64,000 nt of DNA, from assembly GCA_964643965.1 (NCBI GenBank), contig CAZXVH010000011.1:20841-84840 (forward strand), read 5' to 3'. The DNA is from GCA-2746795 sp964643965 (lineage in GTDB: Bacteria > Chloroflexota > Anaerolineae > Promineifilales > Promineifilaceae). A program made the translations under genes and the position numbers. The stretch's first letter is position 1, and every line of letters begins with the position of its first letter. This document shows positions 45,322-54,618 of this stretch, piece by piece. The notes below the pieces were generated by a model. It saw only the letters and a program-made list of their open reading frames with translations. It was not told the DNA's origin and ran no database searches.

Positions 45322-45603
45322 GTGAGCGAAATGAATTTTGACCAGGAAGAAAAAGAGCTAATCGAATCATACGAAAAGGATGAGTGGCATTCCGTTGTAG
45401 ACTTGGAAGCAGAAAAGGAACGCTACCAAGCCTATGCCGCAGCCACCTTCAAAAAAGACAAGCGCGTCAACATTCGCATTTCCAGCAAAGATTTGGAGGC
45501 ACTGCAAACACGCGCCCTTGAAGAAGGCATCCCTTACCAAACGTTGATGGCAACTATTTTGCACAAATATGTTTCTGGCAGAATGGTGGAGAAAAGTGGG
45601 TAA
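45322..45603 (+). CDS. CopG-family antitoxin, apparently orphan
   Basis: 93 aa. DEWHSVVDLEAEKERYQAYA, then KDKRVNIRISSKDLEALQTR and EEGIPYQTLMATILHKYVSG, which is the ribbon-helix-helix CopG pattern of antitoxins that follow BrnT-type toxins. No toxin gene precedes it; the 70 bp upstream are too short. Start is GTG at 45,322, or ATG at 45,331. It may be a solitary regulator or a module that lost its toxin. Confidence 0.78.
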   Translation: MSEMNFDQEEKELIESYEKDEWHSVVDLEAEKERYQAYAAATFKKDKRVNIRISSKDLEALQTRALEEGIPYQTLMATILHKYVSGRMVEKSG

Positions 45604-45613
45604 ACGGCCGTTC

Positions 45614-48568
45614 CTACCCATCCCCCACCCTCATATCCGCAATCACCGTCAAAAACACAGTCGGCTCAAGGTCATTGTAGGCGGCGGCGGGCGCTTCCGC
45701 CCAGGCCACAATCTCCTGTCCTTCGCTGATTCGCGTCATGATGAAACCCCAAATTTCCGTGCCATCGGCGGCCGTGTAAGCAAAGTTCGCCCGATCCCAG
45801 ACATGACCGGCTAAGGGGAAAGCAAACGGCCGTTCCGCCCCAAAACCCGCCACCCCATACCCCGCATCCCGCACCAACGCCGCCAACACATCCAGGGACG
45901 GCCTCGTTTCCGGCTGCGCTCGCAGCGCCACAAAGGTATGCCCATCGGCGATAAACCGCTGCCACTCCCCCTGCGCCTGGTAGTGAAAATCCAGGGGATG
46001 GGCCACGCTAAACGCCGCCAAATTCACCTCCGCCCACTCCCCCGGTTTCAAGCCAAAACCCTGGCTGGTAAACTGCCAGCTTTGCTGCAACTGACGCACG
46101 GCGGCAATCGTTTCCGCCTCACGTTCCTGCGACCCATCCACATCCACCACATACCCCCGCCCCTCCTTGACAAAGGTGAAAAAGAGACCGGTACGCGGAC
46201 CGCTGCCCGCCTTTTCATAACCATAGGCCACCTGCTGCCCACCGACCCCGGCCGTTACAATTTCATCCTGATACAACACATCCACCGGGCCAAAACCGGC
46301 AAGCGTCTGGTTCTTGAGCGTCAGCGGATTGACGCCGGATTCCAGGTGAGGATAAATCGTCACCTGGAGATGAGTGTCGCCGTCGCGGCTGCTGGTGTAG
46401 AGCAATGTATCGGTGTAGACAGGCGTGTACCAGTCGCTCGGATGGAGAAATTGGAAACCTAAATAGGGATCGAGATAGGCGGTGTAACCCTCAATCACTC
46501 CTTCGTTATTGACGCTGACATCGGTGACGGCGCGGGCCGTGTCGCCGGCCACATTTTCGGCGGCAAAGCCGATGAAATAAGCGCCGTCGGGCAGCGGCCG
46601 CCACTCAAAATAGAGCTTACCGGCGGCGTCAAAGGTCAACAAAGGGCCTGGCTCCCGTATGAGGGCTTCGTTCTCATCCAGATAGAGCGTGTCTACCTGG
46701 AAGCTGTCGCCCGGCTGCGGCAGGAGTTCAGCGGCGGCCGGGCCTTCCCCCCCGCCCCAGATGCGGGTCAACTGGTCGGTCTCGTGGTCAAAGACGAGGT
46801 TGGCCGGGAAGACGGCGCCGTCGGCGCGGCGCAGTTGGCCCTGCACGGTGAAGAGGCTGCTGCCCGGCGTCGTGGGCCACATGACCACATAATCGCCCGC
46901 GCCCATCTCATCATACAAATAGGTAACTTTGGTATGCCAGATGTAGAAATCTTCATGGACGCCATCCCGCCATTCCGTGAGGGCGCTGTCATCGGGCAAA
47001 TAGGTTGGCTCGGGGATGAGACGGTCGTACTCCACCAGCCGCCGCCGGCCGTCTTCGCCATAAAAGCCAGCGAACAGGGCCACATCGGCAATGTCTCGCC
47101 CGACAATTTCAAAGTCTAAATAAGCGGGATTTTGTACGCCCACGCTAACGGCCGTTACTGGGGCCAGGTGAATTTCAGGGGCAGGCAAATCGGTGAAACT
47201 GGTGGTGTGATAACTGGTGAGGAACTGATCCCACAATTTCAGCGGCGTGACCGCGCCATACGCTTCCGCATATTGGTCACGACTGCGCGGGAAGTAGATG
47301 GCGATCCCGTTACTGTTTTTGAAACCAGCGCCATGCCGGTGGGCGAGAACGGCCGTTGCCAAAGCCTCCTCCACGCGCCCGGCTGCCTCAGACACCTGTT
47401 CGCTCGGGCTGCGCTGCGCCAAAATGCGGACAAAATGGCCCAGGTCAACCGCGCCATACCGTTCAAACTCGTCCGCGTAGACACGGGCAAAGGCTTCCGC
47501 GCCGCTGCGGGCGTCGCCCACGGCGCTGGCGTTAAAAGCGGGATCGGCCAGCAGCAGTTGAGCCAGCGATTCCAGGGCGTAAGTCAAAGCGGGCAGATGA
47601 TGCAGGTCAACGGCCGTCATCGTCACAAAATCATCGGGGTCAAGTTGGGTGTAGGTCGCCGAAAAATCGTCCACCAGCAGCCGGGCCAATTCGTCGCTGC
47701 CTATTGTGGGCCTGGCGTATAACTGGCCCAACCAACTGCGATAATTCCAACCCTGCCCCGGCGTCACCTCTTCTGAGGCAACGGCGTAGCGGGCATGGGG
47801 CTGCACCGCTTCCAGCACGTCAAGCTGCCCCATGAGACAGGCGTCAAAGGCCACCACGTCCAACCGGACAGGATCCGATTGCGCCAATCCAGCCGCCAAT
47901 CCTCCCTGCAAATCTGCCAGGCTCAGGTTATCCGGGCCAATGGGGGTGTCGCTGTCAAATGAGACGCCCTGCCAGCCGGCGCCATGATCCCACAGCAGTA
48001 ATGCGGTACGATTGGCGGGGTAAGTTTGCCGGCCCCAGGCCACAAAATCGGCCAACGTTTGCGGATCGCCCATGTTGAGTTCGCCCATTTCCTCAAGCAA
48101 ATCAGACGCCAATACGCCGTCATCGGCGTCGCCACGAATGAGGTAACGGCGAGCGCCTGTCCAATCGCCATCGATTCCTGTCTCGCCCAGCGCCCGGTCA
48201 ATCTGCACTACCACGTTGACGCGCTGCGAACTGCCGGCCGCTTCCATCTCGTTCAAATCGTGCAGGGCAGACAGTTCCAGGTTATTGTCGCCGTTCATGT
48301 AGACGAGGATGGTCCACTCGGCGAGGGCGGGGTTGTAGAGGGGTGTGGCTGGGGGAACGGCCGTTTCTGGCGGCGGCAAAGTTGGCAGAGCGGTAGGCTG
48401 GGCCAGCGGTTCAGCGGTAGGCAAGAGGATGATCGGGGCGATGGAGGTGGGAGGAACGGCCGTTGGTCGGGGGGCGGGAAACTGGCAAGCGGAGAGGATA
48501 AGAAAAATGGTGGCTACCATCGCCAGCGCCGAAATTTTTATACCTGCCATGCGCCGTTTCCCCATCAT
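45614..48568 (-). CDS. Clostripain-family (C11) cysteine peptidase lipoprotein
   Basis: 984 aa. Signal peptide with lipobox LILSAC (Cys28), a Pro/Thr spacer (30-80), and a C11 domain: WTILVYMNGDNNLELSALHD, LLLWDHGAGWQ (catalytic His195) and VVAFDACLMGQ (catalytic Cys244). The long C-terminal part has beta-sandwich domains and a repeated membrane-near region (GFQFLHPSDWYTPVY, FSVAHPLDFHYQAQG) similar to PsbP-like folds. It probably works at the cell surface and, as in clostripain, cuts after Arg/Lys. It overlaps the upstream methyltransferase gene. Confidence 0.85.
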   Translation of the reverse strand: MMGKRRMAGIKISALAMVATIFLILSACQFPAPRPTAVPPTSIAPIILLPTAEPLAQPTALPTLPPPETAVPPATPLYNPALAEWTILVYMNGDNNLELSALHDLNEMEAAGSSQRVNVVVQIDRALGETGIDGDWTGARRYLIRGDADDGVLASDLLEEMGELNMGDPQTLADFVAWGRQTYPANRTALLLWDHGAGWQGVSFDSDTPIGPDNLSLADLQGGLAAGLAQSDPVRLDVVAFDACLMGQLDVLEAVQPHARYAVASEEVTPGQGWNYRSWLGQLYARPTIGSDELARLLVDDFSATYTQLDPDDFVTMTAVDLHHLPALTYALESLAQLLLADPAFNASAVGDARSGAEAFARVYADEFERYGAVDLGHFVRILAQRSPSEQVSEAAGRVEEALATAVLAHRHGAGFKNSNGIAIYFPRSRDQYAEAYGAVTPLKLWDQFLTSYHTTSFTDLPAPEIHLAPVTAVSVGVQNPAYLDFEIVGRDIADVALFAGFYGEDGRRRLVEYDRLIPEPTYLPDDSALTEWRDGVHEDFYIWHTKVTYLYDEMGAGDYVVMWPTTPGSSLFTVQGQLRRADGAVFPANLVFDHETDQLTRIWGGGEGPAAAELLPQPGDSFQVDTLYLDENEALIREPGPLLTFDAAGKLYFEWRPLPDGAYFIGFAAENVAGDTARAVTDVSVNNEGVIEGYTAYLDPYLGFQFLHPSDWYTPVYTDTLLYTSSRDGDTHLQVTIYPHLESGVNPLTLKNQTLAGFGPVDVLYQDEIVTAGVGGQQVAYGYEKAGSGPRTGLFFTFVKEGRGYVVDVDGSQEREAETIAAVRQLQQSWQFTSQGFGLKPGEWAEVNLAAFSVAHPLDFHYQAQGEWQRFIADGHTFVALRAQPETRPSLDVLAALVRDAGYGVAGFGAERPFAFPLAGHVWDRANFAYTAADGTEIWGFIMTRISEGQEIVAWAEAPAAAYNDLEPTVFLTVIADMRVGDG

Positions 48569-49752
48569 CTCTTGTTCTTCATCAAAATAACCGCCCGATA
48601 GCCGTTCCGCTTGCGGTCAAACTTCGCTTGAAAGCCGCGCCTCTTTTGCAGCAGTCGGTGAGCATAGGCGCTCTTCGCCACCAGGAGCAGGCTGCCGCCC
48701 GGCCGGAGCAGAGTGGTGGCGTGGGGCAAAAGAGTGTTCTCCCAGGCCACGCCGGGGTCCACATCTGGGAAGAGGATGAGCCAGTCATACGTCCCGCTCG
48801 CCTCCATAAAATAGGGCAAATGTTGGTGGGTAACGGCCGTTTCCGCCACCCCCTGCCGCGCTAAATTCCAGGCCGAAAACTGCAAACTCAGCCCATCTCG
48901 CCCCGCCAAGATAAACTCGGCCGCCTGCTCCCGTAAAAAGAGCGGCACATGCCCCTGGCCCGGATTCCAAAACAGAACCCGGCCGGTTACGCCACCTTTC
49001 TTCAAAGCATTGAGCGCCAACGCCGTATCATGGCCCAGGGTGTCAAACTCCGGCACATTCCAGGCCGTCACCATCTCCACCTGCTCACTGCCCAGCTTAA
49101 ACGGCCGTTTCTCCCGCACATACGCCGCCAGATCAGACTCAGCAACTAACGGCGGCGCTCCGCCGCGAAAATGAAACACTTCGTAACCCGACGCTTCCTC
49201 ATGCCAGCTGATCGCGCTCCCCATCTCCGCCAGCGTCTCGGCTACCAGCGCCGCCAGCGGTTTCACCACCACCACCGCCGCCAGGCCCGCCGCCGTCAGA
49301 TGCGCTGGCATCTGGTGCAGCAGATGCTGCAACACTGGCTGCCCCACCTTGCCCGGCAAATTGGAGACGATGAGATCAACCTGCTGCCCGGCGCTGTGCT
49401 GAAAGGCCAGACCACCCGGCGATACCACATCGCTCAGGTCGTTGAGACGGGCATTTTCCAGGGTGAACGTCAGCGCCAGGGCGTCTCGGTCTTGCACGGT
49501 GAGCTGCATAGCGGAATTGGCTTTCTTGAGACTTAACCCCAGCACGCCTACCCCGCAGCCGATGTCGAGCAGAGAGGAAACGGCCGTTACATCCACCTGG
49601 CTGGCGATAGAGCGCAGCAGCAATTGACTGCCAATATCCACATCCGCACTGCTGAACAGGGATTGGCTCAAATGAAAGCGCAGCGTCTGCCGCTGATAGC
49701 GGAACTCGACCTGCTTGTTGCTGAACTGTCGCCAAAACTCAGACTGTCTCAT
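48565..49752 (-). CDS. Class I rRNA methyltransferase-like protein (RsmC/RlmG type)
   Basis: 395 aa with two Rossmann-type domains, like RsmC/RlmG guanine-N2 methyltransferases. The active one has SLLDIGCGVGVLGLSLKKAN, VQDRDALALTFTLENARLN and DLIVSNLPGKVGQP (the NPPxH-type motif IV changed to NLPGK). The other half (VTGRVLFWNPGQGHVPLFLR, WLILFPDVDPGVAWE) is degenerate. The changed motif IV makes rRNA as substrate uncertain. It overlaps the start of the peptidase gene by ATGA. Confidence 0.75.
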   Translation of the reverse strand: MRQSEFWRQFSNKQVEFRYQRQTLRFHLSQSLFSSADVDIGSQLLLRSIASQVDVTAVSSLLDIGCGVGVLGLSLKKANSAMQLTVQDRDALALTFTLENARLNDLSDVVSPGGLAFQHSAGQQVDLIVSNLPGKVGQPVLQHLLHQMPAHLTAAGLAAVVVVKPLAALVAETLAEMGSAISWHEEASGYEVFHFRGGAPPLVAESDLAAYVREKRPFKLGSEQVEMVTAWNVPEFDTLGHDTALALNALKKGGVTGRVLFWNPGQGHVPLFLREQAAEFILAGRDGLSLQFSAWNLARQGVAETAVTHQHLPYFMEASGTYDWLILFPDVDPGVAWENTLLPHATTLLRPGGSLLLVAKSAYAHRLLQKRRGFQAKFDRKRNGYRAVILMKNKR

Positions 49753-49894
49753 GATTTTGACGTTAATTCTATCATCGGCCAGCAGATACGCACCTATAAA
49801 CCATACCGACTCATTACGCGCAACGCCCTACATTTGCGTCACATACGTTAATTTTGGCTGTGGCATTGCCACTTTACGCGCCACATTCCGCGCC

Positions 49895-50353
49895 TCACTT
49901 CCAACTGGCATACCACCCTGTACATTGCGCCAACACCGCTCCGCTGACCACGCCCGGCCGCACATACACCCAGCGCAAACATTTAACACACACCGCCCCC
50001 CACGACTGCCCATCCACCGACAAACAGACAAACTCATCCAACTCATGCTCCAAAGACAACGCCCGCTCTTCCGCCCGGCCGATTTGTGGCTTCAGTTCTT
50101 CATACCAATAAACGGCCAACTCTTCCTGCATCTCCTCCGTGCCGGCCAACACCTCCTGGGCAAAGCTTTCGATCCTTTCGGCCGTAGCTCTAGGTGGCAT
50201 GGAAGAGACTTCCTGCAAAATTTCCCCCAGCGCCCGCGCCACAATGCGGCAGGTGCGCCCATCCAAATGAGCAGGCTCCTGCGCCAACATCTCACTCAAG
50301 GCGTGCAAACTGGTTTGCAGCTGCCACAATTCAGTTTGTGCTGTTTTTCTCAT
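49895..50353 (-). CDS. Hypothetical protein with C-terminal Cys cluster
   Basis: 152 aa. Residues 1-105 are helical and charged. The C-terminus SVDGQSWGAVCVKCLRWVYV ends with a further Cys in QCTGW, which could form a small zinc site. No family recognised. It lies between the methyltransferase gene and the contractile-system block, on the opposite strand from the latter. Confidence 0.55.
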   Translation of the reverse strand: MRKTAQTELWQLQTSLHALSEMLAQEPAHLDGRTCRIVARALGEILQEVSSMPPRATAERIESFAQEVLAGTEEMQEELAVYWYEELKPQIGRAEERALSLEHELDEFVCLSVDGQSWGAVCVKCLRWVYVRPGVVSGAVLAQCTGWYASWK

Positions 50354-50523
50354 CCTGACCTCCGCCTAATTTATGCCAGATTGGTTCCATTTTTAGAGAT
50401 TAAACCAATCTCATGAATCCCGTGATACGCCGGTGACAGCTTCGTGACAGTAAATTGATGATCATTACCATAATAGTCCATGACGTTATAAATATCCCGG
50501 TTTTCCCATCCAGGGAGATAACA

Positions 50524-50751
50524 ATGGCAGAAAACACCTTTATCATTCGCATCTGGTGTGAACATTGTGAAAAAGGTTATGGAAACCCCCAATTTCGGGG
50601 AGTGATTCAGCATGTTATCACCGGTCAGCGCCAATATCTCAATGGTCAACAAAATATCATCCAATTTATTAAAGCGCAAAGTATCGATAACTCAGAACGC
50701 AACCAATCATCTGACATATCTCCCCCCCCACCAGATCAGGAAGTATGGTGA
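50524..50751 (+). CDS. Small protein, tandem paralogue 1 (FIxRIW...GxIxHVxxG)
   Basis: 75 aa. NTFIIRIWCEHCEKGYGNPQ, then FRGVIQHVITGQRQYL and IIQFI. It shares FI(I/V)(R/K)IW, G.I.HV.(T/S)G and QF(I/M) with the next gene. GGGAG lies 6 bp before the ATG. This gene also has a CEHC pair. Function unknown. I rank it as real because of the paralogue and the ribosome-binding site. Confidence 0.65.
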   Translation: MAENTFIIRIWCEHCEKGYGNPQFRGVIQHVITGQRQYLNGQQNIIQFIKAQSIDNSERNQSSDISPPPPDQEVW

Positions 50752-50755
50752 AAAG

Positions 50756-50983
50756 ATGCGGTTAACGACAAGCCATATGCAGTTATTCGAAACCAGCACC
50801 GAGTCATTTATCGTGAAAATTTGGACGGATGAAGAAAGTAATTTCGAAACCTGGTTTGGGCAAATCACTCATGTCCTCAGTGGCGAGAAACGCACCTTCT
50901 ATTCGTTGCCTGAAATCGATCAATTTATGCTGCCCTACTTGCAACAGATAGGTTTGGATCAGGATTCAAACTGGTTCAAGTAA
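50756..50983 (+). CDS. Small protein, tandem paralogue 2
   Basis: 75 aa. ESFIVKIWTDEESNFETWFG, QITHVLSGEKRTFYSLPEID and QFMLPYL align with the upstream gene over about 45 residues. The start may also be the ATG at 50,777. The pair precedes the eCIS cap gene by about 100 bp on the same strand and might belong to it, but this kind of domain may also occur elsewhere. Confidence 0.62.
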   Translation: MRLTTSHMQLFETSTESFIVKIWTDEESNFETWFGQITHVLSGEKRTFYSLPEIDQFMLPYLQQIGLDQDSNWFK

Positions 50984-51082
50984 AAATTAAAGCTCAGCGA
51001 TTAGAAAGTGGAAATTGCCGACCAACTCATCTCCACTCGCTAATCCCAATTCTGACTCTCATTTCTAACCAAAAGTGGCCTC

Positions 51083-51928
51083 ATGATTGCGGATCTGGAT
51101 CAAACAATTGAAAAGCTCATCACTCAAGATTTGCCCATCAAAAATGGGGAGATCGATATCGCTTTTGACCAACCCAAACGAGAGTGGAGCGCTCGTTTGT
51201 CTCGGCCAACCCTCAATTTCTTTCTGTTTGACATACGTGAAAATAATGTGCTGCGCCAACATCAATGGGAAAAGATAGCCCAACTGCCAGGCAATGGCGG
51301 CCCGCCCCACATCCAGCAAAAACGTACCCCTTTCCGCATCGACTGTCATTACATCATCACCAGTTGGGCGGCCAACCCCAAAGATGAACACCGGCTGCTC
51401 TCTCGCTGCATGATGACGCTGCTGCGCTACCCCATTTTCCCCACTGACATATTGGCCGGAGATGTACGCCAACAAACGTTCAAAATTCAGGCCAGGCTGA
51501 TCACCCATGACCATCTGACCAACCCGGCCGAGCTATGGGGATCGCTGGATAATGAAATTCGGCCGTCTATGTCTTACCTCATCACCCTGGCCGTAGACCC
51601 CTGGTCAGAAGTAACCGGGCCGGCCGTCACCTCCTACACCATGAACCAGGGCATTGCGGACTCTTTGCCAAATACACGGATAAATGGGGAAACGGCCGTT
51701 TCCAGCCACTTCATCGCCGGCACAATCACCCACAATAACACACCCCAAGCCGACATCACCGTCGCCATCAAAAACAGCGGCTTCGTCAACACCACCAATC
51801 AAGAAGGGCAATACATACTTGGTAATCTATCCGCTGGCGACCACACCCTGGTCGCCTGGCCCGCCGACGGCCCGCCCGTCGAAAAAAGCATCACCGTACC
51901 CGGCACAGGCTACGACATCGAACTGTAG
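51083..51928 (+). CDS. eCIS cap/tail-terminator protein, Pvc16/DUF4255 family, with C-terminal Ig-like domain
   Basis: 281 aa. Residues 1-190 match the DUF4255/Pvc16 family: IADLDQTIEKLITQDLP, LSRPTLNFFLFDIRENNVLR, RIDCHYIITSWAANPKDEHR and LLSRCMMTLLRYPIFP. Pvc16-type proteins close the distal end of the tube and sheath. Residues 205-281 add a carboxypeptidase-regulatory-like beta domain (IAGTITHNNTPQADITVAIK, GQYILGNLSAGDHTLVAWP). It begins the eCIS gene run, as usual. Confidence 0.85.
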   Translation: MIADLDQTIEKLITQDLPIKNGEIDIAFDQPKREWSARLSRPTLNFFLFDIRENNVLRQHQWEKIAQLPGNGGPPHIQQKRTPFRIDCHYIITSWAANPKDEHRLLSRCMMTLLRYPIFPTDILAGDVRQQTFKIQARLITHDHLTNPAELWGSLDNEIRPSMSYLITLAVDPWSEVTGPAVTSYTMNQGIADSLPNTRINGETAVSSHFIAGTITHNNTPQADITVAIKNSGFVNTTNQEGQYILGNLSAGDHTLVAWPADGPPVEKSITVPGTGYDIEL

Positions 51929-51933
51929 CCCCC

Positions 51934-52017
51934 ATGACCCGCTACCCTGGGTTCATTAAAGGAGTGATCAACATGGCCTTTCATACCCAAAACAAAAGAA
52001 ACCGTGCGCCACCCTGA
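51934..52017 (+). CDS. Tiny open frame, 27 aa, uncertain
   Basis: MTRYPGFIKGVINMAFHTQN and seven further residues. AAAGGAG lies before its internal ATG at 51,973. It may be a leader peptide or chance. The rest of the 236-bp gap before the sheath gene shows nothing else. Confidence 0.25.
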   Translation: MTRYPGFIKGVINMAFHTQNKRNRAPP

Positions 52018-52164
52018 GTCAACCACTTTACTGAGCCATCAGATAATGAGCGTCCTATCTGAAGGTCAAACGTATCAGACCCACTCAATTGCGTATTGCC
52101 GTTTTTAGACCGGTCATGTATGCACCTCATGTTCAATACGCACATAACCAAAGGAGATTTGAAT

Positions 52165-53700
52165 ATGCCTGCAACCTACACCACCCCCGGTGTATATGTA
52201 GAAGAAGTCGATAAAGGCAGTAAGCCCATAGAAGCCGCAGGAGCGTCAATGGCCGCCTTTGTCGGCATCACGGCAGAAGCCAGCACCAAGCGCCTCGACC
52301 CCGAAACCGGGCAACGGGTTCCCGTGCAATCACTCGTCAACAAAGCCACCCTCGTTACCAATTGGACCCAATATCAAAACGCCTTTGGCGGCTTTGTGGC
52401 CGACGCCTACACACCCGACGCCGTTTATGGTTACTTCAACAACGGCGGCGGCGCCTGTTACGTCGTCAGCATCAAAGCCCTCAACGAAGCCGACAGCGGC
52501 GGTACCGCCGCTTCCGTCAGCATCCCCTCCGCCACCGGCAAAGGCAAAGGGTTAACCGTCACCGCCAAAGTGGTGGGTGAAAGCGGCAACGACCTCAGCG
52601 TCACCATCAAAACCGAAGACGAAAAAGCCGGAACCTTCACCATGACCGTCGGCAGCGAAAGCAAAAGCGGCCTGACCACCAAAAAGGGGGAGGGCTACGT
52701 CGGCGATGCGGAATTTGCGGCCGTCACCGTCAGCGACACCGGGACAGGCGCCGTCGCCGACGGCGTCTATCAGCTTGAAGGCGGTGGGACACCCTCCCTG
52801 GCCGCCAAAGATTACATCGGCGACGTGGTAGAACGCACCGGCCTGGCCGGCCTGGAAGCCTTAGACGATGTACGCCTCGTCATCTGCCCCGACCTCATGG
52901 CCGGTTACGATGGCAGCAACGCCGCCAAAGAAAAGATCAAAGCGGTTCAAACCGCCATGATCGCCGACTGCGAACGGCTGCGCTACCGCTTCTGCGTCCT
53001 GGACACCCCGCCCGGACTCAACGCCCAGCAAGCCAAAGAATGGCGCGAATACGTCAACTTCGATTCTTCCTATGCCGCCATGTATTATCCCTGGATCGAA
53101 ATCGCTGACCTGAGCGACAGCCCGCAAACCACCAAATTTGTGCCGCCCAGCGGTCACATGGTGGGCGTCTACAACCGCGTAGACAGCCGCGTCGGTTTCC
53201 ACAAAGCCCCCGCCAACGAGGTTGTGGCCGGCGCTATGAGTGTGGAACTGAACCTCACCAAAGGCGAGCAAGGCGTCCTGAATCCCATCGGCGTCAACTG
53301 CATCCGCTCCTTTCCGGGGCGCGGTATCCGCGTCTGGGGGGCGCGCACCCTCAGCAGCGATGGCTCCTGGCGTTACATCAATGTACGCCGCCTGTTCATC
53401 GTGGTGGGCGCCTCGCTGGATACCGGGATGCAATGGGTGGTCTTTGAACCCAACGACCACACCTTATGGGCCAAAGTACGGCGGGATGTCAACGCCTTCT
53501 TGAGCACCATCTGGTTAAGCGGCGCTCTGTTCGGCACCACCAAAGATCAGGCATTTTATGTCAAATGCGATGAAGAAATCAACCCCATTGAGATTCGAGA
53601 TTTGGGGCAGTTGATCATCGAAATTGGCATGGCGCCGGTGAAACCGGCCGAATTCGTTATCTTCCGCCTCAGCCAATGGGCTGGCCCCAATGCGGAATAG
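52165..53700 (+). CDS. eCIS contractile sheath protein
   Basis: 511 aa, gp18/Pvc2-4-like. TPGVYVEEVDKGSKPIEAAG and SMAAFVGITAEA are the N-terminal arm, GGACYVVSIKAL follows, and the C-terminus (WRYINVRRLFIVVGASLDTG, then EFVIFRLSQWAGPNAE) makes the donor strands that link sheath subunits. A Thr/Lys-rich beta domain (about 140-240) is the exposed variable insertion. The ATG at 52,165 has AAGGAG. Only one sheath gene is present; many eCIS have several. Confidence 0.93.
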   Translation: MPATYTTPGVYVEEVDKGSKPIEAAGASMAAFVGITAEASTKRLDPETGQRVPVQSLVNKATLVTNWTQYQNAFGGFVADAYTPDAVYGYFNNGGGACYVVSIKALNEADSGGTAASVSIPSATGKGKGLTVTAKVVGESGNDLSVTIKTEDEKAGTFTMTVGSESKSGLTTKKGEGYVGDAEFAAVTVSDTGTGAVADGVYQLEGGGTPSLAAKDYIGDVVERTGLAGLEALDDVRLVICPDLMAGYDGSNAAKEKIKAVQTAMIADCERLRYRFCVLDTPPGLNAQQAKEWREYVNFDSSYAAMYYPWIEIADLSDSPQTTKFVPPSGHMVGVYNRVDSRVGFHKAPANEVVAGAMSVELNLTKGEQGVLNPIGVNCIRSFPGRGIRVWGARTLSSDGSWRYINVRRLFIVVGASLDTGMQWVVFEPNDHTLWAKVRRDVNAFLSTIWLSGALFGTTKDQAFYVKCDEEINPIEIRDLGQLIIEIGMAPVKPAEFVIFRLSQWAGPNAE

Positions 53701-53728
53701 AGTCATTGACTAAGCTAAGGAGAAAATT

Positions 53729-54187
53729 ATGACGACATCAGTCGATACCGCACGTGAAGATCCCCTTGTTGGTTTTCATTTCGCTGTAGACATTCAAGGT
53801 CAGGTCGCAGGCTATTTCACAGAAGTATCCGGGCTTGGCTCCGAGCAAGAAGTGATCGAACACAAGGTTGTCAATGAAGGCGGCGTAGAAGTGGTGATGA
53901 AAATTCCCGGCCGTTTGAAGTGGGAAAACATCACCCTAAAACGTGGCATCACCAGCAATATGGACATCTGGACCTGGCGCAAGATGGTGGAAAACGGGGA
54001 CGTCGCCGGCGCTCGCGCCGACGGCTCCATCGTTATGTATGATCAAGCGCTCTCCGAGGTGGCCCGTTGGAATTTCCAATCCGGCTGGCCGGTAAAGGTA
54101 ACAGGTCCCAGCGTCAAATCAGATAGTAACGAAATTGGCGTGGAAGAACTGACCATTGCCCACGAATATATCGAACGTGTGCAGTAG
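53729..54187 (+). CDS. eCIS inner tube protein (gp19/Pvc1-like)
   Basis: 152 aa. GFHFAVDIQGQVAGYFTEVS, GLGSEQEVIEHKVV, LKWENITLKRGITSNMDIW and VEELTIAHEYIERVQ are classic gp19-family tube features. It forms the hexameric tube inside the sheath. A good Shine-Dalgarno (AAGGAG) precedes the ATG. It follows the sheath by 28 bp. Confidence 0.93.
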   Translation: MTTSVDTAREDPLVGFHFAVDIQGQVAGYFTEVSGLGSEQEVIEHKVVNEGGVEVVMKIPGRLKWENITLKRGITSNMDIWTWRKMVENGDVAGARADGSIVMYDQALSEVARWNFQSGWPVKVTGPSVKSDSNEIGVEELTIAHEYIERVQ

Positions 54188-54253
54188 CCGCTTCGATTAG
54201 GAAGGCAGCAGCAGTGGTTGTTTCGCTGCTGCTCCTTCATTCTGTACTTGACT

Positions 54254-54616
54254 ATGACATTGCAAACAGAGTTTGACTTTACCCTGCCAAAAGGTTATAT
54301 CGACGCCAACGGGCAGGTGCATACGCAAGGTCGTATGCGCCTGGCGCGGGCGCTGGATGAAATGGAAGCGGCCGAACATCCTGGCGTCAAGGCTAAACAA
54401 TCCTATTTGCCTGCCTTGCTGCTGGGGCGCGTGGTAACGCAGTTGGGCACACTCGATAAAGTGACGCCGCAGATCATCGCCAACCTGTTCGCGGCTGATA
54501 TGATCTATTTACAAGATATGTACCTGCGGCTGAACGGTACAGACAACATTATGGTGGGCGCTGTTTGCCCGCACTGCCATAATCAATTTCAACTGCAAGT
54601 GGCGCCGTTGGGATAA
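54254..54616 (+). CDS. eCIS-associated small protein with C-terminal zinc-ribbon-like CxxC
   Basis: 120 aa. EFDFTLPKGYIDANGQVHTQ and GRMRLARALDEMEAAEHPGV resemble phage tail-assembly chaperone-like proteins that follow tube genes. The C-terminus GAVCPHCHNQFQLQVAPLG has one CxxC. In T4-like phages the tail chaperone sits at this spot. Name inferred from position. Confidence 0.7.
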   Translation: MTLQTEFDFTLPKGYIDANGQVHTQGRMRLARALDEMEAAEHPGVKAKQSYLPALLLGRVVTQLGTLDKVTPQIIANLFAADMIYLQDMYLRLNGTDNIMVGAVCPHCHNQFQLQVAPLG

Positions 54617-54618
54617 GA

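Noticed and set aside
50371..50679. Minus-strand frame of 102 codons over the first small paralogue
   Set aside because: The plus-strand gene has a good ribosome-binding site and a paralogue next to it.
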